Of a stretch of DNA of 64,000 nucleotides, positions 50,240-59,153 are shown in pieces. The position numbers and the translations under genes were made by a program. The DNA comes from G965220305 sp965220305. GTDB lineage: Bacteria > Chloroflexota > Dehalococcoidia > Lucifugimonadales > UBA3495. The notes beneath the pieces were generated by a model that was not told the DNA's origin, searched no databases, and saw nothing but the letters and a program-made list of their open reading frames with translations. The stretch is from positions 1,984,001 through 2,048,000 of the forward strand of contig OZ244817.1 in the NCBI GenBank assembly GCA_965220305.1, in the 5' to 3' direction. Within the stretch, counting starts at the first letter, position 1. Each line of letters opens with the position of its first letter.

Positions 50240-50303
50240 CTGGGGCTATCGGTCACTGATGGTTTGTCGATACTTGATTCCGGTGACGGCGAAGGAGCGT
50301 ATC

Positions 50304-50783
50304 ATGGACACAAACGCAAGTAGCCAGCCTTCGGGCAATGGCATCTTCGGCAGTCTTTTCGGGCACTTTACCGACGAATTTTACCTCCTGTTCCGGCTCA
50401 TCTTCGCCTTCCTCGTCGCCCTCCACGGGGCGCAAAAGGCCTTCGGACTCTGGGGATTCCCGGTGCCCGCGCCAATGCCCATTGTCAATGTGGCCGGTTG
50501 GGTGGAGTTTATTGCGGCGCTGCTAATTGGGTTCGGCTTCCTGACCAGGTTGGGGGCCGGGGCGCTGGTGGTAACGATGGTAATTGCCTACTTTATGATG
50601 CACGCGCCCAATGGGATATGGCCCCACCTCTTCCCCAACCCGCCCGGCGAAGCCGGTTCGTCCTTCGTAGCTCACGGTGGCGAGGTGACAATCCTCTGGT
50701 TCGCCATCGCCGGCATCATCGGCATTATGGGCAGCCGCAAGTGGGGCATTGAGCGTCTCATATTCAAACGGGAAATACTGTAG
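50304..50783 (+). CDS. DoxX family membrane protein
   Basis: 159 residues from ATG 50304 (GAAGGAG 7 nt ahead). Four membrane helices: LLFRLIFAFLVALHGAQKAF, a VAGWVEFIAALLIGFGFLT segment, GAGALVVTMVIAYFMMHAP and ILWFAIAGIIGIMG. The HGAQKAFG motif in helix 1 and the E in VEF match DoxX/SURF4-like proteins. Functions in the family range from thiosulfate:quinone oxidoreductase subunits to redox protection; nothing here narrows it. Confidence 0.85.
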   Translation: MDTNASSQPSGNGIFGSLFGHFTDEFYLLFRLIFAFLVALHGAQKAFGLWGFPVPAPMPIVNVAGWVEFIAALLIGFGFLTRLGAGALVVTMVIAYFMMHAPNGIWPHLFPNPPGEAGSSFVAHGGEVTILWFAIAGIIGIMGSRKWGIERLIFKREIL

Positions 50784-50952
50784 CCAGCAATTTCCGGGGC
50801 AGGTGCGCACAGCCGGGCGCCGGGAAGGGCGCCCTCCCTCTCACGGGATGAGAGCCCCCATCATTCCGGCGAGGGGACGTCATTGGGCTGGCCCACCGCT
50901 CTATAGACCCCGAGTAGAAGGCCAGGCAATCGCATATTGGATTGCGAGGGAC

Positions 50953-50981
50953 CCGTCATTCCCGCGAAGGCGGGAATCCAG
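50953..50981. repeat. Family A palindrome
   Basis: GTCATTCCCGCGAAGGCGGG with GAATCCAG in the 50784-51120 gap; a half-unit (CATCATTCCGGCG) is at 50859. Confidence 0.85.
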
Positions 50982-51120
50982 CCCCCGATTCAACAGTTCA
51001 GTCAACTGTTAGGGCCGTCCTGCCCTCCTTGACGAATTGACTCGGCTGCTTCCGGTGTGATACCCTTGGTGAACACACAGCGCAAATGTTTCCCTTGTAG
51101 ACTTATGGGAGTGTAGAGAC

Positions 51121-51513
51121 ATGAACGTCACCTCTTTCGCCATCGAGAAGCTGAAGGAAGTCCTGTCCCAGGAAGAAGATACCGGCGGTTCCCTCCGGGT
51201 CATCGCCATGCCCGCGGAGCACGGCGGCTTGCAGTACATGTTGACCATGGAAAGGGAAACCCAGCCCGATGACACTGTCATGAACATGGAAGGGGTGGAG
51301 TTCCTGATGGACTCGGACAGCGCGCCCTTCCTGGAAGAAGCCACCATCGACTACGTTGAGAACTTCGGCGGACAGGTGGGGTTTGTCATCAACAATCCCA
51401 TGTTTGCCAGCGGCGGCGGCTGTGGTTGCGGCGGCGGCTCCTGCGGTTGCGGCGACCAGGGTGGTGGTGGATGCGGCTGTGGCGGCGGCGGTTGTGGTTG
51501 CGGCGGTCACTAA
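51121..51513 (+). CDS. HesB/IscA-like protein with Cys-Gly-rich tail
   Basis: 130 residues. Residues 1-95 follow the A-type Fe-S carrier fold (VTSFAIEKLKEVLSQEEDTG; VEFLMDSDSAPFLEEATIDY; GFVINNPMF), but the first conserved Cys (GCSG in IscA) is replaced (EHGG). The tail from about 98 on is CGCGGGSCGCG and similar, with four CGC motifs, eight cysteines in about 33 residues. Canonical IscA has one CGC. The extra motifs suggest metal or cluster binding; their role is unknown. Confidence 0.75.
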   Translation: MNVTSFAIEKLKEVLSQEEDTGGSLRVIAMPAEHGGLQYMLTMERETQPDDTVMNMEGVEFLMDSDSAPFLEEATIDYVENFGGQVGFVINNPMFASGGGCGCGGGSCGCGDQGGGGCGCGGGGCGCGGH

Positions 51514-51543
51514 ACCATCTCGGTTTCAACCTAGATACGAGCA

Positions 51544-51580
51544 CTGGGGCCTCGACTAGTCGAGGCCCCAGGTTTTGTTT
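51544..51580 (+). terminator. Rho-independent terminator
   Basis: Perfect stem, CTGGGGCCTCGAC paired with GTCGAGGCCCCAG with a TA pair as loop, then GTTTTG and TTTCT. It follows the HesB-like stop by about 30 bp. Confidence 0.85.
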
Positions 51581-51659
51581 CTATCCCATCCCTATTTTTG
51601 GGTTCCGGCCCTCGGCGGCATGGCAAAGCCCTCCGGCGCGGTCAAGGAAAGTCAGACAC

Positions 51660-51866
51660 TCAACAAAGCCTAGCCCCCCGGAAAAACAAGCCGATTATCG
51701 ACCCGATGCTGGTGACCCAGAGGGCAATGTTCACCAGCAGTAGCGTTCGGAAACGAGAGTCCATCTCGCGGCGCATGTCCCGCATGTCCTGGCGGTTTTC
51801 AGCCTGCTCCACGGCCAGCCGTTCCACGATTCCCTCCAGCCGGTCTATGCGTGACTCTTGAGTCAT
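51660..51866 (-). CDS. Small coiled-coil/TM protein (same family as 58891 and 59154)
   Basis: 68 residues: MTQESRIDRLEGIVERLAVE then AENRQDMRDMRREMDSRFRT (a coiled coil) and one TM helix LLLVNIALWVTSIGSIIGLFF. The first 40 residues match the 58891 pair. Its TM region differs. Short tail-anchored proteins of this shape are undescribed as far as I can tell. Confidence 0.65.
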   Translation of the reverse strand: MTQESRIDRLEGIVERLAVEQAENRQDMRDMRREMDSRFRTLLLVNIALWVTSIGSIIGLFFRGARLC

Positions 51867-52119
51867 CAGTTCCCTCTCTTACCCCTGCACCCATCATACC
51901 GCGGGGCTGCGGCCCTCGGGAACCGGCGCACCGATCCGGAACCCATCTGCAACTCCCCTCCCCTTGACGCTTCATAGCGCCCATCCCATAATCTAGCTAC
52001 CTATCCAACACCCCGGAGACCAGCTTCCGACCGGCCCCCTGGCGGAGGGTTGCCCCCTTGACGGCTGCCCAGCCGCCGGGCAACATTGCGTCGCTGGTAG
52101 CCCACTCATAGGAGGAAAA

Positions 52120-53799
52120 ATGGCTCGAATCACCGGCAGTCACCTAATTGGCAGAGCCCTGAAACTGGAGGGCGTCACCAACGTATTCACCATCGCCGGC
52201 GACCACACCCTGCCGGTGATGGACGTAATGTACGACCAGGATTTCCGTTTCATTGACACCCGCCACGAGCAGGGAGCCGTCCACATGGCCGACGCCTGGG
52301 GGCGGATTACCGGACAGCTTGGCGTTGCCATGTACACCACTCCCGGCTTCGCCAACGCCATTCCCGGTCTGGCCAACGCCATGCACAGCGAGAGTCCCCT
52401 GCTTTCCATCGCCGGCTCCGCTGACCTGTCCGAATTGGGGCGGGGCGCGATGCAGGAGATTGACCAGGTGGGCATGGCCGCCCCGGTAACCAAGGGTTCC
52501 TTCCTGGTCCACGACGCCCGGCGCATTCCCGACTTCATTGCCCGGGCCGTCCGCCTGGCCTTCAGTGGTCGCCGGGGGCCGGTACACCTGACCATTCCCA
52601 TTGACATCCAGGACCAGGAGTTGGACGAGGAAGAGGTGGTCTTCTACAACCCCGACGAGTACCGCGCCCAGGAGTCGGTGCTGGCCCACCCGGAGCAGGT
52701 GCGCCAGGCCGTGGAGTTGCTGCGGCAGGCCCAGCGTCCCTTCGCCATCGCCGGTGACGCCGCCGGGTACACCCAGTCCGGCGACGCCCTGCAGAGATTT
52801 GCCGAGACTACCCGCATCCCCATCCTGACCGAGGGCCAGGCCCGGGGCCTGCTGCCCGACGACCATCCCTACGCCTTCGGCTTCTTCGAGCGGGGGCTGA
52901 ACCGGGCCGCCGCCAAGCTGCGGGACGCCGACGTGGTGTTATTGCTGGGTCGCAAGCAGGACTATACCATCGGCTTCTGCCGCCCGCCCAACGTGGCCGC
53001 CGACGCCAAGATTATTCAGATTGACCCGGCGGCGGCGGAGATTGGCCGCAACCGGGGCGTCGCCGTGGGCATGGTGGGCGACGTTACCAGCGTGCTGGAG
53101 CAGATGACCCAGGAAGCTGCCAGCCATTCCTGGCAGGACCTGCCTTGGTTGGAAGATATGCGCGCCAGCCGGGCCGCCCAGGCCGAATGGGCCGAGTCCC
53201 TGGCGGTGTCGGAAACGCCGATGCACGCCATGTTTGTCCACAAGACCCTGGAGTCGATGCTGCGCCGCGATGACTTCCTGGCCTTTGACGGCGGCGACTT
53301 CTGCCACTTTGGCCGGGCGCTGTTGCCGGCCCAGATGCCCAAACACTGGGCCTACGTCTCCAGCCTGGGTATGTTGGGTTCCTCCCTGCCCTCGGCCATC
53401 GCCGCCAAAATCGCCTACCCCGAGTCCCGGGTCATCAACCTCTCCGGCGACGGGGCCTTTGGCTTCAACGGCATGGAGTTCGATACTGCGGTGCGCCACA
53501 ACCTCAACGTGGTAACGGTGCTGGGCAACGACTCGGCCTGGGGGATCGACCGGCAAATCCAGTTGGGCCTCTACGGGCGCCCGGTAGCCACCGACCTGCT
53601 GCAGACCCGCTACGACCAGGTGGTGCAAGGGTTGGGGGGTTACGGTGAGTTTGTGGAGGAGCCGGAAGCGCTGCAACCGGCTTTGGAGCGGGCCTTCGCC
53701 TCGGGCAAGCCAGCCCTGGTCAACGTGGCGGTGCAGCGGGGCATCAGTCCCCGGGCCGAGGCCTCCATAGTCCGTCGCCAGGCGGCCACGGGGCGGTAG
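52120..53799 (+). CDS. Thiamine diphosphate-dependent enzyme (acetolactate-synthase-like)
   Basis: 559 residues, ATG 52120 with TAGGAGG upstream. Glu50 in RHEQGA is the ThDP activating acid; the ThDP-binding GDGAFGFNGMEF...ND element lies near residues 443-470. The overall three-domain order (PYR, central, PP) matches acetolactate synthase, but the FAD-dependent AHAS features are not certain; oxalyl-CoA or benzoylformate-type decarboxylases are alternatives. It stands alone on the strand, with a repeat-filled 760-bp gap after it. Confidence 0.85.
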   Translation: MARITGSHLIGRALKLEGVTNVFTIAGDHTLPVMDVMYDQDFRFIDTRHEQGAVHMADAWGRITGQLGVAMYTTPGFANAIPGLANAMHSESPLLSIAGSADLSELGRGAMQEIDQVGMAAPVTKGSFLVHDARRIPDFIARAVRLAFSGRRGPVHLTIPIDIQDQELDEEEVVFYNPDEYRAQESVLAHPEQVRQAVELLRQAQRPFAIAGDAAGYTQSGDALQRFAETTRIPILTEGQARGLLPDDHPYAFGFFERGLNRAAAKLRDADVVLLLGRKQDYTIGFCRPPNVAADAKIIQIDPAAAEIGRNRGVAVGMVGDVTSVLEQMTQEAASHSWQDLPWLEDMRASRAAQAEWAESLAVSETPMHAMFVHKTLESMLRRDDFLAFDGGDFCHFGRALLPAQMPKHWAYVSSLGMLGSSLPSAIAAKIAYPESRVINLSGDGAFGFNGMEFDTAVRHNLNVVTVLGNDSAWGIDRQIQLGLYGRPVATDLLQTRYDQVVQGLGGYGEFVEEPEALQPALERAFASGKPALVNVAVQRGISPRAEASIVRRQAATGR

Positions 53800-54011
53800 C
53801 GGACCGCCAGAGGGCAGCATACATCTCCTGGCGCAAGGACCTTTAGGGGCGCGCAGCCATGCGCCCCTATCCACTTACGGCAGGTCGGTCCAGCCGCGCC
53901 CTTGCCGCCTCCAAAGGCGACAGGGGTATGCTCCTGTCACCGCTCCGCCTTGGCCCCAAAGATTCTGAACGCAGCCAAGGGCCTGAGTCCCCGGCCAGCA
54001 CCAGCGCCCAC

Positions 54012-54195
54012 CCCTGGATTCCCGCTTTCGCGGGAATGACGGTGGAGGTGCCCCTGGATTCCAGCCCCTTTCTGCCACGAGGCAGCGCCCCGCTGGAATT
54101 ACCCGTCGCCTTGAGAAGGCCGAATAAGGGGATGAAAAGCCGCTATTTTCACGGGAACCACCCCAGTCGTCATTCCCGAGAAAGCGGGAATCCAT
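54012..54195. repeat. Family A palindromes in the 53800-54559 gap
   Basis: Units at about 54012-54043 and 54165-54195 (CATTCCCGAGAAAGCGGGAA). A degenerate half lies at 54053. Confidence 0.8.
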
Positions 54196-54259
54196 AACGC
54201 TGGTGAGGGGACTTGGCACCTGGAGGAGGGCCTGTCCGTTAGGGCGGCCTGGCCCCCGG

Positions 54260-54430
54260 ACAACCGAAAGGCCCCGATTCTCCGCCCCAGGGCCTTTTCA
54301 TTTTCAGCAAATGTCATTCTGAGCGAAGCGAAGAATCTGAAATCCCTCATCCGGGACCTCGTCTGAGTACCGAAGAAAAGCGATGTGGGCAAGAACTTTA
54401 GATTCTTCGCTCTGCTCAGAATGACAGAAA
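54260..54430. repeat. Family B/C repeats
   Basis: AACCGAAAGGCCCCGATTCTC near 54262; GTCATTCTGAGCGAAGCGAA at about 54312 and TTTAGATTCTTCGCTCTGCT near 54398 form a long inverted pair that could fold. No gene recognised between 53800 and 54559. Confidence 0.75.
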
Positions 54431-54559
54431 AGTACGGGATGACCAGGTGAGACGAGAATGAAAAAGCCCTGTTCTCCGCCCCTTCATGGCTGGACTTTCT
54501 GACCCGCAGCGACTATTATCGAGAAGAAAGAACTATAGAAATTAGCATAGGTAGGTAGA

Positions 54560-56776
54560 ATGGCGGTAGATGTAGCCGACGCCAGGTCTCTCCTTGACCG
54601 TGTATCCCACTACCTCCCGGAAGACAAGACCCAGTTGGTCCAGCAAGCCTTTGAATACGCCTCCCAGTGCCATCAAGGGCAATGGCGCTTATCCGGGGAA
54701 CCCTACATCGCCCATCCCTTGGAGGCCGCCCTCTACCTGGCCGACTTGAACCTGGACGCCAACACCGTAGTCGCCGCCCTGCTCCACGACGTGATGGAGG
54801 ACTGCGGCATCAGCTACCAGGACATCCAGTCCCGCTTCGGTGACGAGGTGGCCAAGCTGGTGGACGGCGTTACCAAGCTGACCCGCATGGACTACCGCCT
54901 GGCTGGCTCGGGCAACAACGACGCCACCGCCTACGACGACCCGGACCAGCTCTACGCCGAAAGCCTGCGTAAGATGCTGGTGGCCATGGCCGAGGACGTT
55001 CGGGTGGTGCTCATAAAGCTGGCCGATCGGCTGCACAATATGCGTACCCTGGACGCCCTGCCCCTGGTGAAACGCCAGCGCATCGCCCAGGAGACCCTGG
55101 ATATTTACTCCCCCTTGGCTCACCGGCTGGGCATTTGGGAAATCAAGTGGCGGCTGGACGATATAGCTTTCCGCCACCTGAACGAGGATAAGTACCGGGA
55201 AATCTCCAGTATGCTCGCCACCAAGCGGGTGGAACGGGAAGCCTACGTGGAAGAGGTGGGCAACCATCTCCGGCAGGAACTGGAGGCTTTCAACGTCTTG
55301 GGAGAGGTCAGCGGGCGGCCCAAGAGCATCTACAGCATCTACCAGAAGATGGAAAAATACGCCGCCCAGGGCAAGGAACTGCGGGACATCTACGACCTGT
55401 TCGCTCTGCGGGTACTGGTGGACAGCAAACGGGACTGCTACAACACCCTGGGCATCGTTCACCAGATATGGAGCCCCATCCCCGGCCAGTTCGACGACTA
55501 CATCGCCAACCCCAAGGAGAACCTGTACCAGGCCCTGCATACCACCGTAATCTGCGAAGGCGGACAACCCCTGGAAGTGCAAATCAAGACCAACGATATG
55601 CACCAGATAGCCGAATACGGCGTGGCCGCCCACTGGCGTTACAAGGAGGGCCGGGCCAACGACCTGCGATTTGAAGAGAAGATGACCTGGCTGCGTCAAC
55701 TGCTGGAGTGGCAGCGCGAGGCCGCCGGAACCGACGACTTCATTGAGTCGGTGAAGCAGGACATCTTCCATGACCAGGTGTTTGTTTACACCCCCAAGGG
55801 GGACATCGTGGAGCTGACCTCCGGCTCCACTCCCATAGACTTCGCCTACAAGATTCATACCGACCTGGGACACCGCTGCGGCGGCGGCAAGGTCAACGGA
55901 CGCCTGGTATCCCTGGACACCCCCCTGCAGAACGGGGACACCGTGGAGATATTGGTCTCCAAGTCGGACCGGGGCCCCAGCCCGGACTGGCTCAACCCCA
56001 GCCTGGGTTACGTCAGCTCGGCCAGCGCCCGGCAGAAGGTCCGCCAGTGGTTCCGGCGTCAGGCCCGGGGCAGCAACATCCAGCGGGGACGGGACATCAT
56101 GCGCAAGGAGCTGCGCCGACTCAACCTACGGTTGGACGAGGCGGAAATCCTCACCCTGGTCAAATACGACAACATGGACGACTTCCTGGCCAGCTTGGGG
56201 TCGGGAGGCATCACCGAAAACCAGGTGGCCCACCGATTGGCCGCGGCCCGCCAGGAACCGGAACCCAGCCCGGTGCCCCCCAGGCGCAACCTTCCCCTGT
56301 CCAGCCCCAGTTCGGGAGTGTCGGTGCTGGGAGTCGGCGACCTGCTGACCCGCATCGCCCAGTGCTGCAACCCCATACCCGGCGACGATATTCAGGGCTT
56401 CGTGACCCGGTCCCGGGGCGTGACTGTGCACAAAAGGGACTGCTCCAGCCTGAAGAACGAGGACGAGCAGGAACGCATCGTTCCCGTGTCCTGGGGAGTG
56501 TTGCGTGAACTCTACCCGGTACGGGTCTGCATCGAGGCCTACGACCGGGTGGGTCTACTGCGGGACGTGACGGTACGGGTGTCCGAGGAGCATGTCAACA
56601 TCGCCTCGGTGGTCACCGTTGAGAACGACGACGGCACCGTGACCATGGAGTTGACCCTGCACACCACCGGCTTGGACCAGTTGGGCAAGCTATTCTCCAA
56701 GTTGGAGGGGGTGCGGGGCGTCATATCCGTCATCCGGGTACGCTCCAGCCTACCCACCGCCGCCACCAAGGGCTGA
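54560..56776 (+). CDS. rel: Bifunctional (p)ppGpp synthetase/hydrolase (Rel/SpoT)
   Basis: 738 residues. HD hydrolase: ALLHDVMEDCG (the HD pair and following acid, about 75-82). Synthetase: KSIYSIYQKMEKY, DIYDLFALRVLVDS, and DDYIANPKENLYQALHTTV, about 255-335. TGS domain VYTPKGDIVELTSGSTPIDF (about 415-435) and a C-terminal ACT domain YDRVGLLRDVTVRVSEEHVN (about 660-). The full set suits bifunctional Rel, the stringent-response alarmone enzyme. The upstream gap has no clear promoter. Confidence 0.95.
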   Translation: MAVDVADARSLLDRVSHYLPEDKTQLVQQAFEYASQCHQGQWRLSGEPYIAHPLEAALYLADLNLDANTVVAALLHDVMEDCGISYQDIQSRFGDEVAKLVDGVTKLTRMDYRLAGSGNNDATAYDDPDQLYAESLRKMLVAMAEDVRVVLIKLADRLHNMRTLDALPLVKRQRIAQETLDIYSPLAHRLGIWEIKWRLDDIAFRHLNEDKYREISSMLATKRVEREAYVEEVGNHLRQELEAFNVLGEVSGRPKSIYSIYQKMEKYAAQGKELRDIYDLFALRVLVDSKRDCYNTLGIVHQIWSPIPGQFDDYIANPKENLYQALHTTVICEGGQPLEVQIKTNDMHQIAEYGVAAHWRYKEGRANDLRFEEKMTWLRQLLEWQREAAGTDDFIESVKQDIFHDQVFVYTPKGDIVELTSGSTPIDFAYKIHTDLGHRCGGGKVNGRLVSLDTPLQNGDTVEILVSKSDRGPSPDWLNPSLGYVSSASARQKVRQWFRRQARGSNIQRGRDIMRKELRRLNLRLDEAEILTLVKYDNMDDFLASLGSGGITENQVAHRLAAARQEPEPSPVPPRRNLPLSSPSSGVSVLGVGDLLTRIAQCCNPIPGDDIQGFVTRSRGVTVHKRDCSSLKNEDEQERIVPVSWGVLRELYPVRVCIEAYDRVGLLRDVTVRVSEEHVNIASVVTVENDDGTVTMELTLHTTGLDQLGKLFSKLEGVRGVISVIRVRSSLPTAATKG

Positions 56777-56934
56777 AGGCCGCCGCCGTGCTTTTCCCAA
56801 CCCTCAAGTTTTACTTCTCCACTCCAGCCCCGGAACATGCGCCACCGGGCTGTCTGTCATTCCAATGTAACCTACGGATATAACATAATGTTGTAATCCG
56901 CTACAAAGCGCCAGAGCATTTGAGCAGGATCCAG

Positions 56935-57957
56935 ATGCCCATTATAAATCGGCCCTACCAGGATGCGCTGTACCACGCGCTGAACATATACAGGGACACC
57001 ATGCGCCCATTCATCATCGACTGCCTGAAAAACAGCAGCGCAAATTCCATGGGTGCCATAACGCAGTCGCTATGGGAGGGTGCAGTCGGCGATTTTGATA
57101 AAACTATGGAGAAAAATGGCAACAACATAGAAGCAGCTATCGACATTGGCATGTTCGCGGCAATCATTGACCGAAACTGGGATGACGCTTTTGTCACCGA
57201 ATTTAATGGAAGGCAAATAACCGTAATCGCCCACCTCAATGCAATCTCGGAAATGCGAAACTCAGTAGCGCATCCCAGCAACTGCGACACCGACCAACGA
57301 CACTCCCATGATGTCCTGGCGAGGATAGCAAATATTCTGCGAGACATAGGCAGAAATGAAGAAGCGGCCGCAGTTGACAGAATCCAAAATGGACTATCCT
57401 GCGTACCGGACTGCCCCGGAACCACCCCGTCAGACCCCCCAGCCGAACCAAGTCCAACAATTGCAGAGCAGGTAACTCAACAACTTACACCCATCATCAG
57501 AGAGCAAGCGACGTTGGCAAAGGAATCCACTGCTCACGTGCTGCAAGAACTCCGTGCACTGTCAGCGCGAATCAATGACGCTGTAGATAACCCCAGAACA
57601 ACGGAGAAACCGCCACGGAGCGGGATGCCGCCAGTCCCGAGGGTCCCGAGGTCGCCGGTGGAAAGAGCCACGCCCGCCAGCATCGCCGACTTGTGGGTAG
57701 GGGTGGTTCGTGACCTCAACAATGTAAAAGGCAACAAGTATGACTTGGCCGCGCTGCTCCGGGATTGCCGCCCTATCGACGTTTGGCATCAAAGCGACCC
57801 GGAGAAACTAATCCTGCCTTTCCGCCACCAGTACAACTTGGAGCGTATTCAAGAGGAACTGGCGGATCCGAGCGTTCAAGAAACCATCGAGATGGCCATT
57901 GCCAAGCACTTCAATCGGGAGTTGGAATTTGAACCTATACTGGCCGGCCAGGCCTAG
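56935..57957 (+). CDS. Swt1-like HEPN protein with DNA polymerase III tau-like C-terminus
   Basis: 340 residues; ATG 56935 has AGGA about 7 nt upstream, while TTG 56920 would add five residues. The N-terminal half is an all-helical HEPN-type domain; R108-NSVA-H113 is the R-x4-H motif of HEPN ribonucleases. A proline/charged linker (about 165-245) precedes SIADLWVGVVRDLNNVKGNKYDLAALLRDCRPI and FNRELEFEPIL, which resembles the tau/gamma C-terminal fold that binds DNA polymerase alpha. The gene is more AT-rich than rel. Function unknown; an RNA-degrading defence protein is a possibility. Confidence 0.65.
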   Translation: MPIINRPYQDALYHALNIYRDTMRPFIIDCLKNSSANSMGAITQSLWEGAVGDFDKTMEKNGNNIEAAIDIGMFAAIIDRNWDDAFVTEFNGRQITVIAHLNAISEMRNSVAHPSNCDTDQRHSHDVLARIANILRDIGRNEEAAAVDRIQNGLSCVPDCPGTTPSDPPAEPSPTIAEQVTQQLTPIIREQATLAKESTAHVLQELRALSARINDAVDNPRTTEKPPRSGMPPVPRVPRSPVERATPASIADLWVGVVRDLNNVKGNKYDLAALLRDCRPIDVWHQSDPEKLILPFRHQYNLERIQEELADPSVQETIEMAIAKHFNRELEFEPILAGQA

Positions 57958-58089
57958 CAAACTCAAATACGCATAAGGCAAGCCGTCGGAGCGCCACTTA
58001 GCGTGTCAAATAAGATGGCAAGAGGGGTGCTTTCAACAAAATATTGCGGTAGAAGACTGTCAAAACAGGCCCAACAGGGAGGTAACAAC

Positions 58090-58479
58090 ATGTCCGAGCG
58101 AATACCCGTTCTGCCCCAGGGACTTACCGCCAACCCGGCCTTCTCCCCCGGTGTGCGGGTGGGAGAATTGCTGTTCATCTCCGGCCAGGTGGCCCAGGAC
58201 AACGACGGCAATACCGTGGGCGTGGGCGACTGCGAGGCCCAGACCCGCCACGTCATGTCCCGCATCCAGACCATCGCCGCCGCCGCCGGGTCGTCGATGG
58301 CCGACGCGGTGAAGATTACCACCTTCATCACGGACATCAGCGATTACCCCGCCTTCAGCCGGGTCCGGTCGGAGACCTTTCCCAACAACCCGCCCGCCAG
58401 CTCAACGGTGGTGGTGGCCGGTCTGGTGCGTCCCGAATTCCTGGTGGAAGTGGAAGCTGTGGTCCACATACCAGGCTAG
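58090..58479 (+). CDS. RidA family (YjgF/UK114) protein
   Basis: 129 residues from ATG 58090, after GGGAGGTAA. SPGVRVGELLFISGQVAQDN and the C-terminal VAGLVRPEFLVEVEAVVHIP (Arg near 115, the substrate-binding Arg of RidA) match the family. RidA members deaminate reactive enamine/imines. It stands about 130 bp after the HEPN gene and may or may not be co-transcribed. Confidence 0.9.
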   Translation: MSERIPVLPQGLTANPAFSPGVRVGELLFISGQVAQDNDGNTVGVGDCEAQTRHVMSRIQTIAAAAGSSMADAVKITTFITDISDYPAFSRVRSETFPNNPPASSTVVVAGLVRPEFLVEVEAVVHIPG

Positions 58480-58675
58480 GGCTCACGGCTACCCTTGCCA
58501 CCGTCATTCCCATTAAAATAGGGGGGGTTCATCCTCTTACCTGGTCTGTACAAGGCCACGGGTAGTTCCGGTGAGGACGTCGCCGCTTCTGGGAACGACC
58601 AAGGCGTGGAAGCGACACAGGGTCTTTCGATTCTCCGGGCAAAGGACAAGGGGCGCTTTCAGGCAGGCGCCCTAC

Positions 58676-58770
58676 CGTCATTCCCGCGGAGGCGGGAATC
58701 CAGGGATGGGGGCTTGTGCTGTCCAGGGGCTCTAGGCCATTCGCTCCGGTCACAGTGACAATCGAAAGAC
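58676..58770. repeat. Composite repeat (families A and C)
   Basis: GTCATTCCCGCGGAGGCGGG at 58676-58706, CATTCGCTCCGGTCACAGTG near 58738 and AATCGAAAGACCCTG near 58755; same order as 23449-23550. Family C also appears at 58620. The rest of 58480-58890 shows nothing else. Confidence 0.8.
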
Positions 58771-58890
58771 CCTGGGAAGCGACAGCCAACGGTTGACCCG
58801 AAGGAGTTCCAGCCTGTACTCTGCTCCTATCCCGGTCTGGAAGAAAAGCCACCCGCGTGCAGCAACTACCTGACTAATTGGGGGTGCGCC

Positions 58891-59112
58891 ATGACGCAAT
58901 CAGACCCACGAGTGGACCGTATGGAAGGTGTCCTGGAAAGAATCGCCGTTGAGCAGAGTGAGATGCGCCAGGACATGCGAGAGTTCCGCCAAGAGATGCG
59001 GAGCGACATAAACGGCCTGCAAACCCGGATGCTACAGCTTTGGCTGGGCACGATGGGGACGATGATGGCGGGCTTCATCGCAATATTCGTCGCCATCCTG
59101 CTTAAAGGATAG
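58891..59112 (+). CDS. Small coiled-coil/TM protein, twin 1
   Basis: 73 residues. MTQSDPRVDRMEGVLERIAV and EQSEMRQDMREFRQEMRSDI (a coiled coil) then a TM helix LWLGTMGTMMAGFIAIFVAILLKG. The second copy starts 42 bp after the stop; both carry the same leader core (TGCAGCAACTACCT). Confidence 0.75.
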   Translation: MTQSDPRVDRMEGVLERIAVEQSEMRQDMREFRQEMRSDINGLQTRMLQLWLGTMGTMMAGFIAIFVAILLKG

Positions 59113-59153
59113 CTGTCCGTGTGCAGCAACTACCTCAAATATAGAGGTGAGCC

